From NCBI GenBank assembly GCA_937902315.1, contig CALGUG010000012.1, positions 248,001 to 312,000 of the forward strand: a stretch of 64,000 nucleotides of DNA, in the 5' to 3' direction. The position numbers were made by a program, and so were the translations under genes. Under the pieces are notes generated by a model, which was given only the letters and a program-made list of their open reading frames with translations, was not told the origin of the DNA and did not search any database. Shown piece after piece: positions 61,863-64,000 of the stretch (positions within the stretch are counted from its first letter, which is position 1; each line of letters begins with the position of its first letter). Source of the DNA: an uncultured Chloroflexales bacterium. GTDB taxonomy: Bacteria > Chloroflexota > Chloroflexia > Chloroflexales > Chloroflexaceae.

Positions 61863-62831
61863 TTACGAAAAGCTTTCGCTCGCTCGTCCTTCGGGATAAT
61901 AGCGCGGCAAACGCAGGCTAAAGACCGTCTCGACGCCCGGCTGGCTGCGATAGCTGAGCGTGCCCTGCATCAGCTCGACCAAGCGCTTGCTAATGCTCAA
62001 ACCCAAGCCGCTGCCTTGGCTGGGGCGCGTGCGGGCCTCGTTGGCCATATAGAGCCGCTCGAAGATCCGCTCGCCATGAACCTCCGCGATGCCCTCGCCT
62101 TGGTCGATCACATCGCAACAGACCTGATTCTGCTCGGCATACAGTCGAAAACCAAACATCTTGCCCGCGCTGCCATAGCGCAACACATTCGAGAAGAGAT
62201 TATCGAGCACCCGCTGCAAAGCATCGCTATTGGCCAGCACAAACAGCGCCTGCTCGGGAATATCGATCTCGACTCGCCATGTGCGCAGTTCGGGCAGGTC
62301 GTACAAACTCAGCAGGCGCTGAGCACAAAACTCGTTCAGCAAAATCGGCTCAAGCGGCAGTTCACGCTCGCCCGCTTCGAGCAGAGCTAGCTCAAAGAAG
62401 CGATTAAGCATCTGGCTCAGCTCTAAGCCCTTTTGATAGACCTTCTCAATTAGTTCGTCGCGCTCATCAGAAGCGAGATCGCGCTGATGCTGTAAGGTTT
62501 CCAAATAGCCGATCATCACGGTCAGCGGCGTCTTGAGGTCGTGCGAAATATTGGAAAGCATGCGCCGCATGGCCGCCTCGCTACGGCGAAAATCGGCACT
62601 GCTCTGCTGTTTATCGCGCAGCAGCAGATTGATCTCGGCTAGCACCTGCTGAAGCTCGCGCAGCGATGTAGGATGCAACACTTGGGTCGGCCCTTGGCCA
62701 CGGCGGATCTCCTCAAGCTGTTCGCTCAGCTCCTTAAGCGAGCGGCGCAGACTACGTTCGCGCAGCCCAAACCAAAGCAAGCCCGCAAGGCTCAGCAACA
62801 ACAAAGCCAGTAACAGCGCTTCCCACATCAA
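61863..62831 (-). CDS. Sensor histidine kinase
   Basis: 322 residues. A single N-terminal hydrophobic segment (about 3-22, LLLALLLLSLAGLLWFG) and no extracytoplasmic domain, as in intramembrane-sensing kinases that work with an ABC transporter. HisKA with His97 in SNISHDLKTPLTV. HATPase with NLFSNVLRYG, DQGEGIAEVHGERIFERLY and GSGLGLSISKRL. It overlaps the response regulator gene by 4 bp. The layout fits a BceS/VanS-like envelope-stress kinase. Confidence 0.93.
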   Translation of the reverse strand: MMWEALLLALLLLSLAGLLWFGLRERSLRRSLKELSEQLEEIRRGQGPTQVLHPTSLRELQQVLAEINLLLRDKQQSSADFRRSEAAMRRMLSNISHDLKTPLTVMIGYLETLQHQRDLASDERDELIEKVYQKGLELSQMLNRFFELALLEAGERELPLEPILLNEFCAQRLLSLYDLPELRTWRVEIDIPEQALFVLANSDALQRVLDNLFSNVLRYGSAGKMFGFRLYAEQNQVCCDVIDQGEGIAEVHGERIFERLYMANEARTRPSQGSGLGLSISKRLVELMQGTLSYRSQPGVETVFSLRLPRYYPEGRASESFS

Positions 62832-63523
62832 AGCGATCCTAGCTTATAGCCGATGCCCCACACCGTTTGCACATAGCGCGGATTGGCGGGGTCATCCTCA
62901 ATTTTCTCGCGCAGACGCCGAATATGCACATTGAGCACATTCTCGTCGCCAAAATATTCATCTTCCCAGACTTCGCGATAGATCTGAGCTTTGCTAAAAA
63001 CCCGCTGGGGATTACCAACCAGCAGCTTCAAAATCAGAAACTCTTTGGGCGTCAGCTTCAGCTCTTGGCCCTGCTTCAGGACCCGAAAATTATCGAGATC
63101 GATCTCCAGATCGCCGATTGTTTGCAAGGTTGGGGCGGCTTGGGGCGCTTGGGTATAGAGCGTCGAGCGCCGAATGGCGGCTCGCACCCGCGCCGTCAGC
63201 TCGATCAGTGAAAAGGGCTTGGCGATATAGTCGTCGGCCCCCAAACCGAGACCGAGCGCTTTATCGAGCTCGCTATTTTTAGCCGACAGAATCAAAATCG
63301 GCACAGTGCTCTCTTGGCGCAAAAGCGGCAACAAATCCATGCCGTTGCGCTTGGGCAACATCAGATCGAGCAGCACAAGGCTGATCGCGTTCTGTTGAAA
63401 GCTGGTCAAGGCCGCTTGGCCGTCAAAGGCTTGGATCACCCGCATACCTTCGCGCTCAAGGTGCTTGGCGATCATGCTGCTGATCTCGCGGTCATCTTCG
63501 ATCAGCAAAATGGCTGGTTCCAT
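62828..63523 (-). CDS. OmpR/PhoB-family response regulator
   Basis: 231 residues. Receiver with acidic pocket LLIEDDREISSM, phospho-acceptor Asp53 in LVLLDLMLPKRNG, and LGADDYIAKPFSL. Winged helix with LTPKEFLILKLLVGNPQRVFSKAQIYREVW and NVLNVHIRRLREKI. First gene of the minus-strand two-component/ABC unit and divergent (160 bp) from the beta-lactamase-like gene, a likely target. Confidence 0.95.
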   Translation of the reverse strand: MEPAILLIEDDREISSMIAKHLEREGMRVIQAFDGQAALTSFQQNAISLVLLDLMLPKRNGMDLLPLLRQESTVPILILSAKNSELDKALGLGLGADDYIAKPFSLIELTARVRAAIRRSTLYTQAPQAAPTLQTIGDLEIDLDNFRVLKQGQELKLTPKEFLILKLLVGNPQRVFSKAQIYREVWEDEYFGDENVLNVHIRRLREKIEDDPANPRYVQTVWGIGYKLGSL

Positions 63524-63683
63524 GTTGCGCTCCTTTATCCTGAACCTAACGCTCTATATTCTCCTGCCATTGTAGCGTAAGAAATACGTAAGGGTTGGGA
63601 GATAAAAACGAAAGATCTGCTTGCTAGACTTGAGATAGAAGCTTTTTGAACTTACGAAAAGCATTATCGAAGGAGTAAATCCT

Positions 63684-64000
63684 ATGCGACGATATTTTAT
63701 CCAACTGGTTATGATCGTGATGGCCTTATCGCTGGCGCTGCAAGGCACAGCCCACGCCGACGAGCGCAGCACACCCTCGGGCGTACCGCTATCGGCTCTG
63801 GAAGCGACCGTTGACGAGATTATGCAACAATATATTGGCAAAGACGTGCCCGGCGCATCAGTCTCGATAGTCAAAGATGGTCAGATCGTCTTTGAAAAGG
63901 GCTACGGCTACGCCAATCTTGAAAAACAGCTGCCTGTCGATCCAAAAACAACCTATATGGAGCCCGGATCGGTCTCGAAGCTCTTCACCTGGACAGCTGT
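63684..64000 (+). CDS. Secreted serine hydrolase of the beta-lactamase/PBP (class C-like) fold, partial
   Basis: The frame from ATG 63684 (AAGGAG upstream) runs off the right edge after about 105 codons. A signal peptide (MRRYFIQLVMIVMALSLAL, cleavage near AHA-DE) leads to GASVSIVKDGQIVFEKGYGYANLEKQ, and EPGSVSKLFTWTAV holds the catalytic Ser-x-x-Lys (SVSK) of serine beta-lactamase-related hydrolases, D-Ala-D-Ala peptidases and esterases. Which of these it is depends on the missing part. Confidence 0.88.
   Translation, partial: MRRYFIQLVMIVMALSLALQGTAHADERSTPSGVPLSALEATVDEIMQQYIGKDVPGASVSIVKDGQIVFEKGYGYANLEKQLPVDPKTTYMEPGSVSKLFTWTA

Overview
The window reads as chromosomal DNA of a free-living bacterium. 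A Chloroflexota lineage (Chloroflexia; Herpetosiphon- or Chloroflexus-like) is the most plausible source. The support is indirect: frequent GTG/TTG starts with strong Shine-Dalgarno sites, large secreted repeat proteins ending in a short 'W-Q-x-F-(L/I)-P-x-(V)-x-R' tail, and many dispersed intergenic repeats. No rRNA is present, so the assignment is an inference. The dnaA gene has several DnaA boxes upstream, so the replication origin probably lies near 8.0-8.2 kb.

Layout. 0-3.4 kb (minus): partial class I aminotransferase, a secreted glycoside hydrolase, and a CNNM/CorC membrane protein. 3.6-4.2 kb: a CAT-anticodon tRNA, then a promoter followed by a strongly structured candidate RNA and a small mobile-type repeat. 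4.2-7.9 kb (plus): HAD-like protein, APH-fold pseudokinase, 6-phosphogluconolactonase, ScpB. 8-10 kb: oriC and dnaA. 10.6-11.5 kb: two small unknown proteins. 11.8-18.9 kb: a complete peptide/oligopeptide ABC operon (binding protein, two permeases, two ATPases) with a structured leader and a perfect terminator. 19.8-25.4 kb: polysaccharide deacetylase-like protein, TPR protein, membrane-anchored subtilase, flavin reductase. 26.1-28.8 kb: AraC regulator divergent from a GH4 glycosidase.

30.1-35.9 kb: a five-gene operon resembling the membrane arm plus large subunit of a group-4 [NiFe] hydrogenase/complex I. It keeps all four cysteines of the Ni-Fe site but has no small subunit and no ferredoxin gene here, and its NuoL-like subunit has lost key proton-path residues. 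36-38.2 kb: ABC exporter ATPase and permease, the permease flanked by two inverted ~165-bp repeats. 38.4-40.7 kb: LacI regulator divergent from a zinc alcohol dehydrogenase. 40.8-45.1 kb: CvpA, MutS2, LysM protein. 46.3-57.1 kb: two giant secreted NHL-MBG repeat paralogues flanking a VanY-like carboxypeptidase and a two-component system. 57.4-58.2 kb: SMP-30 lactonase. 58.7-60 kb: an AT-rich gene fusing a RelA/SpoT (p)ppGpp synthetase domain to FG-GAP/VCBS-like repeats. 60-64 kb: a second two-component system with an ABC-2 exporter (minus), divergent from a partial serine beta-lactamase-like hydrolase.

The intergenic DNA carries at least two dispersed repeat families. Family A has a core reading TAGCCGTAGGCGGACGC (12 copies). 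Family B is MITE-like, with ATACCAAATCCG ends, TA flanks and usually an internal hairpin. Both also occur in composites with hairpin-rich 'CTCATCCCC...CTTCTCCCGC' units. Several genes group around the cell envelope: VanY with its two-component system, the second two-component/ABC module with the beta-lactamase fold, LysM, CvpA, deacetylase and subtilase. All functions are inferred from motifs visible in the translations; no database search was run.
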